From NCBI GenBank assembly GCA_964523415.1, contig CAZFZB010000003.1, positions 1 through 64,000 on the forward strand: a DNA stretch of 64,000 nt. The letters run 5' to 3'. Source of the stretch: M0108 sp964523415. GTDB lineage: Bacteria > Pseudomonadota > Gammaproteobacteria > Chromatiales > Chromatiaceae. This document shows, in pieces, positions 17,182-25,759 of this stretch; position 1 is the first letter of the stretch; every line of letters begins with the position of its first letter. A program made the translations under genes and the position numbers. The notes below the pieces were generated by a model that worked only from the letters and a program-made list of their open reading frames with translations, was not told the DNA's origin and did not search any database.

Positions 17182-18222
17182 ATGGAAACGACCTCCATCA
17201 AAACCAGCCGTACGCCGGTCTCTATCGACCTCGCCCTCCAGGGTGGCGGTTCCCATGGCGCCCTGACTTGGGGGGTGTTGGAGCGGTTGCTCGAGGAAGA
17301 CTGGCTGGTGATAGAGGGGATCTCGGGGACCTCGGCAGGGGCAATGAATGCAGCGGTACTCTGCGACGGCTTTGTCCGGGGCGGGCGCCAGGGGGCGAAG
17401 GCGGCAATGGAGAAATTCTGGCGGCAGGTCGCGGATGCGGCCCGCTGGAGCCCCTTGCAGCGTACCCCCTTGGACCGGCTCATGGGACGTTGGACCCTGG
17501 ATCATTCGCCTGCCTTCATCGCCTTCGAACTCGCTGCGCGCATGATCTCGCCCTACGACATGAACCCCTCGGCTTATCACCCTCTGCGCGACATCCTGGA
17601 TCGATCCATCGACGTCAAACGACTTGCAGCCTCCCCCATCAAGTTGTTCATCACCGCCACCAAGGTCAGCACGGGACGTGGCCGTGTCTTTCGCAACGCG
17701 GAGATCAGTTCGGATGTCCTGCTGGCCTCGGCCTGCCTGCCAACCCTTTTTCAGGCTATCGAGATCGAGGGCGAGGCCTATTGGGATGGGGGCTACGCGG
17801 GCAACCCCACCATTACCCCGCTGGTGAGGGAATCCGATGCCCACGACACCATTTTGATCCAGATAAACCCCATAGAGCGGATGGAGACGCCCCGCAATGC
17901 CAGCGAGATTCATAACCGTCTGAATGAGGTCGCCTTCAATGCCCCTCTGCTCAAAGAACTGCGCATGATCGCCCTATTGCGGCAAGTAGCGGACCCGGGG
18001 CAATCCGAGGGCGCGCGCTGGGCGGCCATGCGCATGCACCGTATCGCCAGCCCCATGATGCTGGAGTTGGGCTATTCGTCAAAGATGAACGCTGAATGGG
18101 AATTTCTATGTTTGTTACGGGACGAGGGCCGCCGCCAGGCCGGACTTTTCCTGGAGCAACATGGCGACGATCTCGGCCACCGCTCATCCCTGGACCTCGA
18201 CAGCTTCATTGATTGGGAGTAG
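17182..18222 (+). CDS. Patatin-like phospholipase
   Basis: 346 aa, no signal peptide. Patatin catalytic features are intact: oxyanion hole GGGSHG (21-26), nucleophile S51 in GTSAG, and catalytic D202 in WDGGYAGNP. Such enzymes hydrolyse acyl ester bonds in lipids through a Ser-Asp dyad; bacterial members act in lipid turnover or as effectors. No transmembrane segment, export signal or toxin-immunity partner is seen, so a housekeeping cytoplasmic lipase is more likely than a secreted effector. Confidence 0.9.
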   Translation: METTSIKTSRTPVSIDLALQGGGSHGALTWGVLERLLEEDWLVIEGISGTSAGAMNAAVLCDGFVRGGRQGAKAAMEKFWRQVADAARWSPLQRTPLDRLMGRWTLDHSPAFIAFELAARMISPYDMNPSAYHPLRDILDRSIDVKRLAASPIKLFITATKVSTGRGRVFRNAEISSDVLLASACLPTLFQAIEIEGEAYWDGGYAGNPTITPLVRESDAHDTILIQINPIERMETPRNASEIHNRLNEVAFNAPLLKELRMIALLRQVADPGQSEGARWAAMRMHRIASPMMLELGYSSKMNAEWEFLCLLRDEGRRQAGLFLEQHGDDLGHRSSLDLDSFIDWE

Positions 18223-18340
18223 AACCCGGGCAACGGGTGCTAACGCTGCCTGAACAGGCGGGTGGCTATCCGCGCGACGGGTGAAGGTAGGCTGGTTTTC
18301 AATTTACCTCCTTTCATAACCAAATTATCTGGACTTAGGC

Positions 18341-19801
18341 ATGGGACTTCTGGGAATTCTGCTTGGCTTGGCGCTCCTGATCGGCCTTGCGTATCGGGGC
18401 TGGAGCGTGCTGCTGCTCGCACCAGCCGCCGGCATGGTAGCCGCCCTATTTACCAGCGAGCCCCTGCTCGCCCACTGGACCCAGACCTTCATGGGCAGTG
18501 CTGCCGGCTTTCTGGCCCAATTCTTCCCCCTTTTCCTCCTCGGCGCCCTCTTCGGCAAGTTGATGGACGATAGTGGTTCCGTTACCGCCATCTCCCACTT
18601 TATGAGCGTTAAGCTGGGCCCTCGCCATGCCGTCTTGGCGGTGGTCCTGGCTGGCGCCCTGGTCACCTATGGCGGGGTCAGCCTTTTCGTTGCCTTCTTT
18701 GTCCTGGCGCCTATGGCCCAGACCCTGTTCCGTGCCGCCAGAATCCCGGGACATCTGGCGCCGGGGGCGATCTGGCTGGGGGCCGCAACCTTCACCATGT
18801 CGGCCATGCCAGGCACGCCCGCGATTCAAAACGCCATTCCCATGCCCTTCTTCGGCTCCACGCCCTTCGCTTCACCAGGCCTGGGGTTGATCGCCTCCGC
18901 TATCATGTTGGTCTTCGGACTCTGGTGGCTGGGGCTTCGGGTGGCTAGAACGCAGCGCCAGGAGTCGGCAATGAGTGACGACCCCGCCCGGGGCTTTGCA
19001 CCCGACGTGGCGGCTGAGGATCCCCTTGTACGAGAGCGTTCCACCATCGTCCAGAACTTTGACCCACCCGAAATGCACCATGGTCATCGTAGTACGGACC
19101 TACCCACCACCCTGGTGGCCTTTCTACCCTTGATCGTGGTAATCGGGGTCAATCTCCTCATGTCCTTGGTTATCCTGCCCAGGCTGAACCTCGATTTTCT
19201 CGCCGAGGATCGCTGGGGCCCCACCTCACTCCAGGCCGTTGGAGGCATCTGGTCGGTCCTCATCGCCCTCTTTGTCGCCATTCTGGTCTTGCTGGCACTC
19301 AATCCGCGCCGCCTGATCCAGGTCCGCGCGACGATGGACGCCGGTGCCAATGCCTCCGTCCTCCCCGCCCTGAGCGTCGCCAGCCTGGTCGGTTTTGGCG
19401 CCGTAGTCGCCGCCCTCCCCGCCTTCGAGATGGTGCGCGATTGGGTGCTGGCGATCGAAGGTGGACCCCTGGTTTCTCTCGCCATTTCCACGAACATCCT
19501 GGCGGCCCTCACCGGGTCGGCCTCAGGGGGTATGACCATCGCACTGGATGCGCTAGGCGCCAGTTATCTGCAGATGGCCACCGCCATGGGCATGGACCCC
19601 GGCCTCCTCCATCGCGTTGCCGTCATCGCCTCGGGTACCCTAGATAGCCTGCCCCACAACGGCGCCGTGGTCACCCTGCTGGCCGTGTGTGGCGTTACCC
19701 ACCGGGACAGCTATATCGATATCGTGATGGTCGGTATACTCGGCGCCCTGTTGGCCCTGTTAGCCGTGATCGTCCTCGGGACGCTTATTGGCTCATTTTA
19801 G
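18341..19801 (+). CDS. GntP-family permease
   Basis: 486-aa polytopic membrane protein resembling gluconate:H+ symporters. Typical features are the N-terminal GLLGILLGLALLIGLAYRG, the glycine-rich segment TYGGVSLFVAFF and the late region ASGGMTIALDALG followed by ASGTLDSLPHNGAVVTLL. Substrate is probably a carboxylate sugar acid or hydroxybutyrate-type acid. No adjacent sugar-acid kinase or dehydratase gives a clue. Confidence 0.9.
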   Translation: MGLLGILLGLALLIGLAYRGWSVLLLAPAAGMVAALFTSEPLLAHWTQTFMGSAAGFLAQFFPLFLLGALFGKLMDDSGSVTAISHFMSVKLGPRHAVLAVVLAGALVTYGGVSLFVAFFVLAPMAQTLFRAARIPGHLAPGAIWLGAATFTMSAMPGTPAIQNAIPMPFFGSTPFASPGLGLIASAIMLVFGLWWLGLRVARTQRQESAMSDDPARGFAPDVAAEDPLVRERSTIVQNFDPPEMHHGHRSTDLPTTLVAFLPLIVVIGVNLLMSLVILPRLNLDFLAEDRWGPTSLQAVGGIWSVLIALFVAILVLLALNPRRLIQVRATMDAGANASVLPALSVASLVGFGAVVAALPAFEMVRDWVLAIEGGPLVSLAISTNILAALTGSASGGMTIALDALGASYLQMATAMGMDPGLLHRVAVIASGTLDSLPHNGAVVTLLAVCGVTHRDSYIDIVMVGILGALLALLAVIVLGTLIGSF

Positions 19802-19834
19802 AAATATACCAACAGGATAGGATATATCTTGCTT

Positions 19835-20941
19835 ATGAAGTCTCTGGTCATGGCTTACCCTCCCCCTGTCCTTGCCCTCCTGATAGGCCTGGCTGTCATG
19901 ACCGGAGCACAAGCCCGGACATCAGACTTCGCTGCTTGCGCGGGCATCGCCGACGACCAGAGGCGTCTAGCCTGTTATGACCACGCAGCAAACCTGGCGA
20001 GGCCGGCTACCAAACCGAACCACACCGCTAAAAGCCAGCCCATGCAGACTCCGCCAACCAAGACCCTGGCCGAAACCTCTGCTGGATCCACTCCCGAGGC
20101 AACAGCGGCCCCGGTAAACCCACCCGCCCCCTCCCTGCTCGGCACGGCCTGGGCACAGAGTCCGGATTCCGCGCGTTATGGCATCAACCTCTACCGCCCC
20201 AACTATCTATTGTTCGCCCGTTACTCCGACAATCCCAACGAACACCCCTTCACACCGCTGTTCCCCCCGGGGGAATTGCACGTCGACCAGGTCGAGGCCC
20301 GTTTCCAGATCAGCTTCAAGTTCCGGCTCTGGGCCACGGATGATCGCCGCTTCGGCATCTGGGCGGCCTATACCCAGCAAAATCAGTGGCAGGTCTACAA
20401 CGAAGCCATGTCGAGCCCCTTCCGGGAGACCAATTACGAACCCGAGGCCATGATCAGCTACAACCCCGATCTGGACTTGGGCGCCGGTTTCCATTGGCGT
20501 CTCTTCAACCTGGGTCTGAACCACCAATCGAATGGCCGAACGGACGCCTTGTCCCGGAGTTGGGACCGTATCATTGCCACCTTTGGCGTCGAGACCGATA
20601 ACTTCGTCTTACTGGTGCGGCCCTGGTACCGAATCGGGGAGGAAGAAACCCAGGACGATAACCCGGATATCGAGGATTACCTGGGCTATGGCGACATCAC
20701 CGCCATTTACAAATGGCGGGGTCACAGCTTCACCCTCATGGGCCGGGGTAACCCCAGTACAGGAAAGGGCGCGGCCCAATTTGCCTGGACCTCACCCCCC
20801 CTGTTAGGGCCCCTGCGCGGCTACGTTCAGGCCTTCACGGGCTATGGCGACAGCATGATCGACTATAACTGGAGCCAAAATGCCATAGGTATTGGCGTTT
20901 CCCTGAATGACCTTCTCGACCAGCCCATTCAGGGGTTCTGA
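19835..20941 (+). CDS. pldA: Outer-membrane phospholipase A (OMPLA)
   Basis: 368 aa; ATG at 19835 (an upstream TTG is less likely). Signal peptide, then a CAGIADDQRRLACYD segment common at the N-terminus of these proteins, a Pro/Thr-rich linker (about 55-100), and a 12-strand barrel from about residue 115. The catalytic HxSNG motif is at H230/S232. In E. coli the triad is completed by N156 in SRSWN; here the matching residue is D244 (SRSWDRI). The Ca2+-ligand serine (S240) is kept. OMPLA hydrolyses outer-membrane phospholipids when asymmetry is lost. Confidence 0.92.
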   Translation: MKSLVMAYPPPVLALLIGLAVMTGAQARTSDFAACAGIADDQRRLACYDHAANLARPATKPNHTAKSQPMQTPPTKTLAETSAGSTPEATAAPVNPPAPSLLGTAWAQSPDSARYGINLYRPNYLLFARYSDNPNEHPFTPLFPPGELHVDQVEARFQISFKFRLWATDDRRFGIWAAYTQQNQWQVYNEAMSSPFRETNYEPEAMISYNPDLDLGAGFHWRLFNLGLNHQSNGRTDALSRSWDRIIATFGVETDNFVLLVRPWYRIGEEETQDDNPDIEDYLGYGDITAIYKWRGHSFTLMGRGNPSTGKGAAQFAWTSPPLLGPLRGYVQAFTGYGDSMIDYNWSQNAIGIGVSLNDLLDQPIQGF

Positions 20942-20953
20942 GCGGAGAGTCGC

Positions 20954-20992
20954 GTTTCAGGTTTACGCATCTCGTTTAAGGTTTACACATCT
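20954..20992. repeat. Two-copy direct repeat with 20-bp period
   Basis: GTTTCAGGTTTACGCATCT (20954-20972) and GTTTAAGGTTTACACATCT (20974-20992) match at 17 of 19 positions with a 20-bp period. The pair lies in the 130-bp gap after pldA and before the UPF0114 gene. Same-face spacing of two helical turns suggests a tandem regulator site, but no known consensus is matched. Confidence 0.6.
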
Positions 20993-21070
20993 AATGATAC
21001 AAACGAAGGTTCCAGACGCCCCCATCCAGCGCCCGAATAACACCGGATATGCTCTTTGATACGCACAGCC

Positions 21071-21541
21071 ATGTTTCGTCGTCTGCTTGCCTCGTCCCGC
21101 TTCCTGATCCTTCTCCCCATCGTTGGCACCTTTCTGGCGGCCCTGGGGCTCATGGTGTTCGAGACGATCGCCCTAGCCGTAAGGCTGTTCGACCTTCTTC
21201 ACGGTGGCCCTCTTTGGTCAGCGGACGTGAAGGCCTTGGCGGTCGGACTGATCGAGATCGTGGATATCTTTTTGATCGCCATCGGCATGTACATGATCAG
21301 CATCAGTCTTTACACCCTGTTTGTAGACGACACCCTGCCCCTGCCGTCCTGGCTGATCGTTCCCAGCCTCGAAGCGGTCAAGGCCAACCTGGTCAGCGTC
21401 GTTATCGCCGTCCTTGCCGTCCTGTTTTTGCACGAGGCGGTGGCCTGGACGGGGGAAAGCGACATTCTCGCCTTTGGAGCGGCCTTGGCCATGATCATCG
21501 CCGCTCTCAGCCTGTACCTAGGCGTAAAATCCAAACCTTGA
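21071..21541 (+). CDS. UPF0114 (YqhA-like) membrane protein
   Basis: 156 aa from ATG 21071 (TTG at 21056 is an alternative; neither has a strong ribosome-binding site). Four hydrophobic helices, with IEIVDIFLIAIGMYMISISLYTLFVDD in the middle, characteristic of the UPF0114 family. Function unknown; inner-membrane location predicted. Confidence 0.83.
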   Translation: MFRRLLASSRFLILLPIVGTFLAALGLMVFETIALAVRLFDLLHGGPLWSADVKALAVGLIEIVDIFLIAIGMYMISISLYTLFVDDTLPLPSWLIVPSLEAVKANLVSVVIAVLAVLFLHEAVAWTGESDILAFGAALAMIIAALSLYLGVKSKP

Positions 21542-21550
21542 ATCCGGAGC

Positions 21551-21631
21551 GGATGTTGGCCAGGGGCACCTGCGCCCCTGCCCTCTTCACGCGGCGAGCC
21601 TTGCCCGGGGCTGCCCCGAGGGCTAACATCC
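21551..21631. other. Nested inverted-repeat structure (possible structured RNA or terminator)
   Basis: An outer 11-bp stem pairs 21551-21561 with 21621-21631 (GGATGTTGGCC with GGCTAACATCC, one G-U). Inside it are a hairpin CAGGGGC-N6-GCCCCTG and a second GC-rich hairpin around 21604-21622. No T-run follows. It lies between the UPF0114 and DUF3611 genes and could be a three-way-junction RNA, a transcript-end structure or a DNA-level palindrome. Confidence 0.45.
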
Positions 21632-21753
21632 CGCCATCAGACAAACTCGCAATTTCCAGACCTGGCTTTGACCTTTCCGCGGTTGGATCCAGGTCAGTCT
21701 AAACGACCCAGTTACCCTAACCCCTATCCCGCCCCGGGCGGTCGAGGAAATCT

Positions 21754-22356
21754 ATGTTTAAGAATACGCTCGATGATCCCCAATACGCCCAAGTCGAGAG
21801 CCTGGCCGCTACCTTCGAGCGCACGGGACGCATCGGCTTCTGGTCCCAACTGGTACTGGGAACCTTCCCGATAGCGGTCATGATTTTCGTCCTCTTCTTT
21901 GCCGGCACCCTTTCTGGCACCCGCTCTGGGGTTCCCTTCATCGAGTGGCTGACCCTGGCTAATATCCTCATCCTCTTCTTCACCATCTTCTGGTTTCACC
22001 GTTACCGTAGACTGGGCAAGCGGATTGCCGACCCCGCCCTCCGTCCCACCAGTGAGGAAGTGGCTGGCAAGGTCTGGACCGGCCTGGTGGCTAGCAGCCT
22101 GGGTGTCCTCTTTTCCATCCTGGTCATGCTCTTCGATGTCGGCCAAATCTTTTTCTACTTTCTTAGTGCCCCCCAAGGGGGCGTGCCTGCCATTCAACTG
22201 AATGGTACGGCGGGCGCGACCTTTGTCTCCGCCATTGATATGGCGAGCCTCATGGCCCTGGTGCTGACTATGGCCGCTGAGGTGCTGGTAACCATGATGG
22301 GCCTCTGGCTCCTCTTCCGGACCAGCCGCGCCTATGCCTCGGCCAAGCCGGCCTAG
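21754..22356 (+). CDS. DUF3611-like membrane protein
   Basis: 200-aa protein with about four helices. The N-terminus (LAATFERTGRIGFWSQLVLGTF) and later ASSLGVLFSILVMLFDVGQIFFYFL resemble the DUF3611 family known from cyanobacteria, plants and some proteobacteria. Function unknown. The gene ends 68 bp before the alpha/beta hydrolase and may be cotranscribed with it. Confidence 0.7.
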   Translation: MFKNTLDDPQYAQVESLAATFERTGRIGFWSQLVLGTFPIAVMIFVLFFAGTLSGTRSGVPFIEWLTLANILILFFTIFWFHRYRRLGKRIADPALRPTSEEVAGKVWTGLVASSLGVLFSILVMLFDVGQIFFYFLSAPQGGVPAIQLNGTAGATFVSAIDMASLMALVLTMAAEVLVTMMGLWLLFRTSRAYASAKPA

Positions 22357-22424
22357 ATCCGAAAACCCTCAGTTTGCCCCGGCCATCGGGGCATTCCCAG
22401 AGTCACTCACCTTCCGAGGGGACC

Positions 22425-23486
22425 ATGCCTGCCAGCACGCCAAGAGGCCCTCGGCGCTGGCCGCGCTGGTTGGCTATCAGCCTGGTCGCCTATGCCATCC
22501 TGTTATTGGGTTGGACCTGGTGGTCCGAGGAGAGTCCAGAAACCGACCGCCACCTGCGCGGCCTGATCAGCCAACAGCTCCATAGCTGGTTCCCCACGGC
22601 CATGGCGCCTGATGACGACTGGTACGGTATCTTTCTGCGCGACCCGATAAGGGCCGCCAAGGCCCCAGGGGTCCTATTGATTCATGGCCTGGACGAACCC
22701 GGAGATATCTGGGATGACCTGGCACCGGTGTTATCCCAGGCCGGCTTCACCGTCTGGGAGTTCCGCTATCCCAACGACCAGGGTATAGCCACCAGTACCG
22801 CCCTCCTGGCGCAACACTGGCTGGAATTGCCAGCAGATCAGCCACTGGTGCTCATTGGCCACAGTATGGGCGGTCTGGTAGCGCGGGAATTCGTGTCCCG
22901 CTGGCGACATCCGGTCGCATCCCTTCCAAGGGTGGATGGCGCCCCCGTCCGCGGCGTCATCCTGGTTGGCACCCCTAATCAGGGTTCGGAATGGGCTCGG
23001 CTACGCATCTGGCTGGAATTGCGCGATCACCTTGCCAACAAGCGTCCTGGCCCCTTCGACCCGCTGGCCGGACTTAAGGACGGCCTCGGGGAGGCCAAGG
23101 TAGATTTGCGTCCCGGCAGTGATTTTCTTAAGGTCCTCAATGCTCGCCCCTGGCCAACGCAGATATCCCTTTTCATTATCGCCGGCAGGTTGATCGGCCC
23201 CCCCGGGGAGCGACTGGCGGAACTCAAGGCGGCGGCGATGGCCGCCGGGGTTGGGGAACTGGCCGAAGAACTCGAGGGGCTGGATGATCGACTCGGCGAG
23301 GGACTGGGGGACGGCTTGGTGAGTCTGGAATCCGCTCGCCTGCCCGGCGTCACAGCCCTGGTAGTTAATGCCTCCCATCGCGGCATGATCCGCAAATTGC
23401 TTGCGAGTAACCCGGAACCACCGGCCATTGCGCCCATTCTCTCTACCTTAAGGGATTGGCAAGCAGGGGAACCCATCGGAAAATGA
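22425..23486 (+). CDS. Membrane-anchored lipase-like alpha/beta hydrolase
   Basis: 353 aa from ATG 22425, preceded by GAGGGG. One N-terminal helix (LAISLVAYAILLLGWTWW) anchors a hydrolase domain with LIHGLDEPGDIW (oxyanion region), nucleophile motif GHSMGG and GTPNQGSEW. Late residues of the domain (GLGDGLVSLES, NASHRGM) likely carry the catalytic Asp and His. The pattern is that of triacylglycerol lipase/PGAP1-like enzymes. Substrate unknown. Confidence 0.83.
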   Translation: MPASTPRGPRRWPRWLAISLVAYAILLLGWTWWSEESPETDRHLRGLISQQLHSWFPTAMAPDDDWYGIFLRDPIRAAKAPGVLLIHGLDEPGDIWDDLAPVLSQAGFTVWEFRYPNDQGIATSTALLAQHWLELPADQPLVLIGHSMGGLVAREFVSRWRHPVASLPRVDGAPVRGVILVGTPNQGSEWARLRIWLELRDHLANKRPGPFDPLAGLKDGLGEAKVDLRPGSDFLKVLNARPWPTQISLFIIAGRLIGPPGERLAELKAAAMAAGVGELAEELEGLDDRLGEGLGDGLVSLESARLPGVTALVVNASHRGMIRKLLASNPEPPAIAPILSTLRDWQAGEPIGK

Positions 23487-23585
23487 CGGTCCCGACGCCA
23501 TTAGCCGGAAAGTCGTGACTGGATCTCTGTTCGGAATCGGGGGCGTCCCTGTCGGACACCCATTAACCTTAGAAGGAAAATCATC

Positions 23586-23963
23586 GTGACCCAATTTTGG
23601 GATATTCTCCAACTTATCGCCTCAACCGTGCTGTTCGTGGCCTATCTCATCGTCCTCTTCCATGTGGTCGTCGACCTCTTCCGGGATCCCGAGTTAGGCG
23701 GCGGTTACAAGGCCCTGTGGATAATAGGCTTGCTGTTCATTCCGGTCCTGACCCTCATTCTTTACCTGCTCACGCGTGGGGGCGGTATGGCCGAACGCGA
23801 ACGGGCCGTTTACGCCCAGGCTAAATCCGAGGCTGACGCCTATATCCGTCAGGTCGCCGGCAAATCCCCGGCGGAACAAATCGCCGATGCCAAGGCCCTG
23901 CTGGATGCCGGCACCATCGACGAATCGGAATACGCCAAGCTGAAATCCAAGGCCCTGGCCTGA
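23586..23963 (+). CDS. Small membrane protein with PLDc_N and SHOCT domains
   Basis: 125 aa, GTG start with AGAAGGAAAA upstream. Two helices (about residues 8-30 and 42-62) in the PLDc_N arrangement (VVVDLFRDPELGGGYKALWII) are followed by a linker and a C-terminal SHOCT motif (IADAKALLDAGTIDESEYAKLKSKAL). There is no phospholipase D catalytic domain. SHOCT is a short oligomerisation domain; the role is unknown. Confidence 0.78.
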   Translation: MTQFWDILQLIASTVLFVAYLIVLFHVVVDLFRDPELGGGYKALWIIGLLFIPVLTLILYLLTRGGGMAERERAVYAQAKSEADAYIRQVAGKSPAEQIADAKALLDAGTIDESEYAKLKSKALA

Positions 23964-23971
23964 TTGACCCA

Positions 23972-23994
23972 GCCCCAGGGATCTCCCCTGGGGC
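23972..23994. terminator. Strong hairpin after the PLDc_N/SHOCT gene
   Basis: Perfect 9-bp stem GCCCCAGGG / CCCTGGGGC with loop ATCTC, 9 bp after the stop. No T-run follows, so it is either a weak or factor-assisted terminator or an mRNA 3'-end stabiliser. Confidence 0.5.
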
Positions 23995-24031
23995 CGGATC
24001 GCCTCCTGACCGAGTTCCCTGGCGCCACTTG

Positions 24032-24703
24032 ATGAAACGCCTAGCCCTGTTGATCCCCCTCGCCGGCCTGGTCTGGGCCTTTCTTAACCTGGGTCTGGAT
24101 CAGCACCTCACCCTGGACGCCTTCCACGCCAGTCATGACTCCTTCGTCGCCTGGTATGATCGCCATCCCTGGCTGGTGATAGGTGGCTATATGGTAGCCT
24201 ATATCATCACCACCCTCTTCCTGCCCATCGCGGCTCTCATGACGGTAGTCGGTGGCGCCCTGTTCGGGTTCTGGAAGGGAGTAACCATCGCCTCCTTTGC
24301 CGCCTCCCTCGGAGCCACCCTGGCCTTTTGGCTCTCGCGCTTCGTGCTACATGACCTGGTGCAGCGCCACTTTGGTGAACGCCTCATGACCGTCAATGCC
24401 GGCATCACCAGGGACGGGGCCTTTTATCTTTTCTCGTTGCGGCTGGTGCCCATCATCCCCTTCTTCATCATCAATCTGGTGATGGGGCTTACACCGATGC
24501 TGACCCGCACCTTTTACTGGGTGACTCAGGCCGGAATGCTGGCCGGCATCCTCATCTATGTGAATGCCGGTACCCAACTTGCCGAGGTGGACGACCTGTC
24601 GGACATCCTTTCCCCCCGACTCATCGGTTCCCTGGTCCTGTTGGGAATCTTTCCCCTCTTGGCCAGGACGGCACTGTCATGGCTTCGCCCTCGCCTGACC
24701 TAA
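24032..24703 (+). CDS. TVP38/TMEM64 (VTT-domain) membrane protein
   Basis: 223 aa from ATG 24032 (a TTG lies directly before it). SNARE-associated/VTT domain: FLPIAALMTVVGGALFGFWKG, then SLGATLAFWLSRFVL, and RLVPIIPFFIINLVMGLTPM. VTT/DedA proteins are now linked to lipid scrambling or transport across the bilayer. Fits the lipid-related surroundings, but no specific substrate can be named. Confidence 0.87.
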   Translation: MKRLALLIPLAGLVWAFLNLGLDQHLTLDAFHASHDSFVAWYDRHPWLVIGGYMVAYIITTLFLPIAALMTVVGGALFGFWKGVTIASFAASLGATLAFWLSRFVLHDLVQRHFGERLMTVNAGITRDGAFYLFSLRLVPIIPFFIINLVMGLTPMLTRTFYWVTQAGMLAGILIYVNAGTQLAEVDDLSDILSPRLIGSLVLLGIFPLLARTALSWLRPRLT

Positions 24704-24923
24704 AGGGGCCTAGGCTCCAATTAAATCCTATTGGTAACCGAGGCCCGTACCCCTTGGGAAATAGCGACGAGGGGGCAATTAGCCGGAGTAATTAGCATCC
24801 CGTCGTTCGACCAAGGGGACGAGCTCCTGGATCCGGACCAATAAGGGTTTAGCGCCAAACAATAAGGCTGGAATAGACGGAAAGAGAAGCGGAAGAGGAA
24901 AAGGAACGGCTCATGACATGAAG

Positions 24924-24954
24924 AAAAAAAGCCAATGTTCAAGACACCGGCTTT
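24924..24954 (-). terminator. Intrinsic terminator of the H-NS-family gene
   Basis: Read on the minus strand: AAAGCC stem half (24949-24954), an inner TGT/ACA pairing and loop, GGCTTT stem half, then a run of Ts. It begins 19 bp after the H-NS-family stop. Confidence 0.78.
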
Positions 24955-24972
24955 CTGTTCTTGCCATTAGCG

Positions 24973-25305
24973 CTATCTGGATATGCGGTAGCTTTCCAAA
25001 TCCTCCCCTTTTTCCAGCAGCGCCATCACCCATTGGGGCCGCCTGCCACGCCCGCCCGACCATTCGTTGCCATTGGCATCGCGATAGAGGGCTTCAGGTT
25101 TCGCCGCGGCCTTCGCGCCCCGGGAGGCCCGCCGGCCGACTGGCATTTCCTGGGCGGACAAACCCAGATCCGCCGCCGTCAAACCATAGGTTTTTATTGT
25201 TTCCCGCAGTTCCGAAATAATCCTATCCTTTTCGCGGCTCTTGATTAGGTTTGCTTGTTCCTGCAGGGCATCAATTTGGGCTTGAATCTCGGCCAGGGTG
25301 GACAT
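24973..25305 (-). CDS. H-NS-family nucleoid-associated regulator
   Basis: 110 aa. Coiled-coil N-terminus (EIQAQIDALQEQANLI...) for oligomerisation, basic linker (RRASRGAKAAAK) and a C-terminal AT-hook-like DNA-binding module YRDANGNEWSGGRGRRPQWV, the H-NS family core (W-GRGRRP). Shorter than enteric H-NS and closer in plan to HvrA/BpH3-type proteins. It silences AT-rich or foreign DNA in other species. Ribosome-binding site GAGGA, a promoter and a terminator are all visible, so it is a monocistronic unit. Confidence 0.92.
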   Translation of the reverse strand: MSTLAEIQAQIDALQEQANLIKSREKDRIISELRETIKTYGLTAADLGLSAQEMPVGRRASRGAKAAAKPEALYRDANGNEWSGGRGRRPQWVMALLEKGEDLESYRISR

Positions 25306-25348
25306 CTATTTATTCCTCGAGTTGTTGAGATGACGATTAATATCTTAA

Positions 25349-25378
25349 ATTAAATTCCTAAATGTTGAAAGATGTCAA
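25349..25378 (-). promoter_or_regulatory. Probable sigma70 promoter of the H-NS-family gene
   Basis: Minus strand TTGACA (25373-25378), 18-nt spacer, TTTAAT (25349-25354), in the most AT-rich patch of the region. GAGGA at 25314-25318 precedes the ATG. The AT-rich patch could also be an autoregulatory H-NS site. Confidence 0.5.
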
Positions 25379-25759
25379 ACAAGATTAATGATTTCTATTT
25401 ACCCAGCGGGATAGCCATGGGATCCGCCTTGATAGGAATTAGGCGCCCTTAGAGAGTCCACCCCAAAGGGGTTTGCCAGAAATCGAGATTGAGTCCGCCG
25501 CGGGGATACCCGGTGAAAAAGTTCCTAACCTGCCCAGGTTACCTATTAAATAGAATGGCCGCCGACCCTTGGGTGGGCCCTCCCAGCCTGGGCCAAAAGA
25601 CCTTAAGGAATCTCATCCAATAATTATTTGGGACAGGAAGGGTGCTGCTTTCCCAGCGGGCGAGGCCCAATGGAACGTATCTGGGCGACCGAACCCGACC
25701 CCGCCTGAGGAAGTGTTCATCAATCCCGCCCCCGGCGCCGACTTCGAGGAGGATCCCCC
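25379..25759. other. Intergenic region between H-NS-family and PP2C genes
   Basis: 381 bp with no supported gene. A small minus-strand frame here lacks family resemblance. The right end carries the PP2C ribosome-binding site (GAGGAGGA). Confidence 0.45.

Noticed and set aside
24721..24942. 73-codon minus-strand frame between TVP38 and H-NS-family genes
   Set aside because: Overlaps the H-NS-family terminator and has biased Phe/Arg/Ser content with no start signal.
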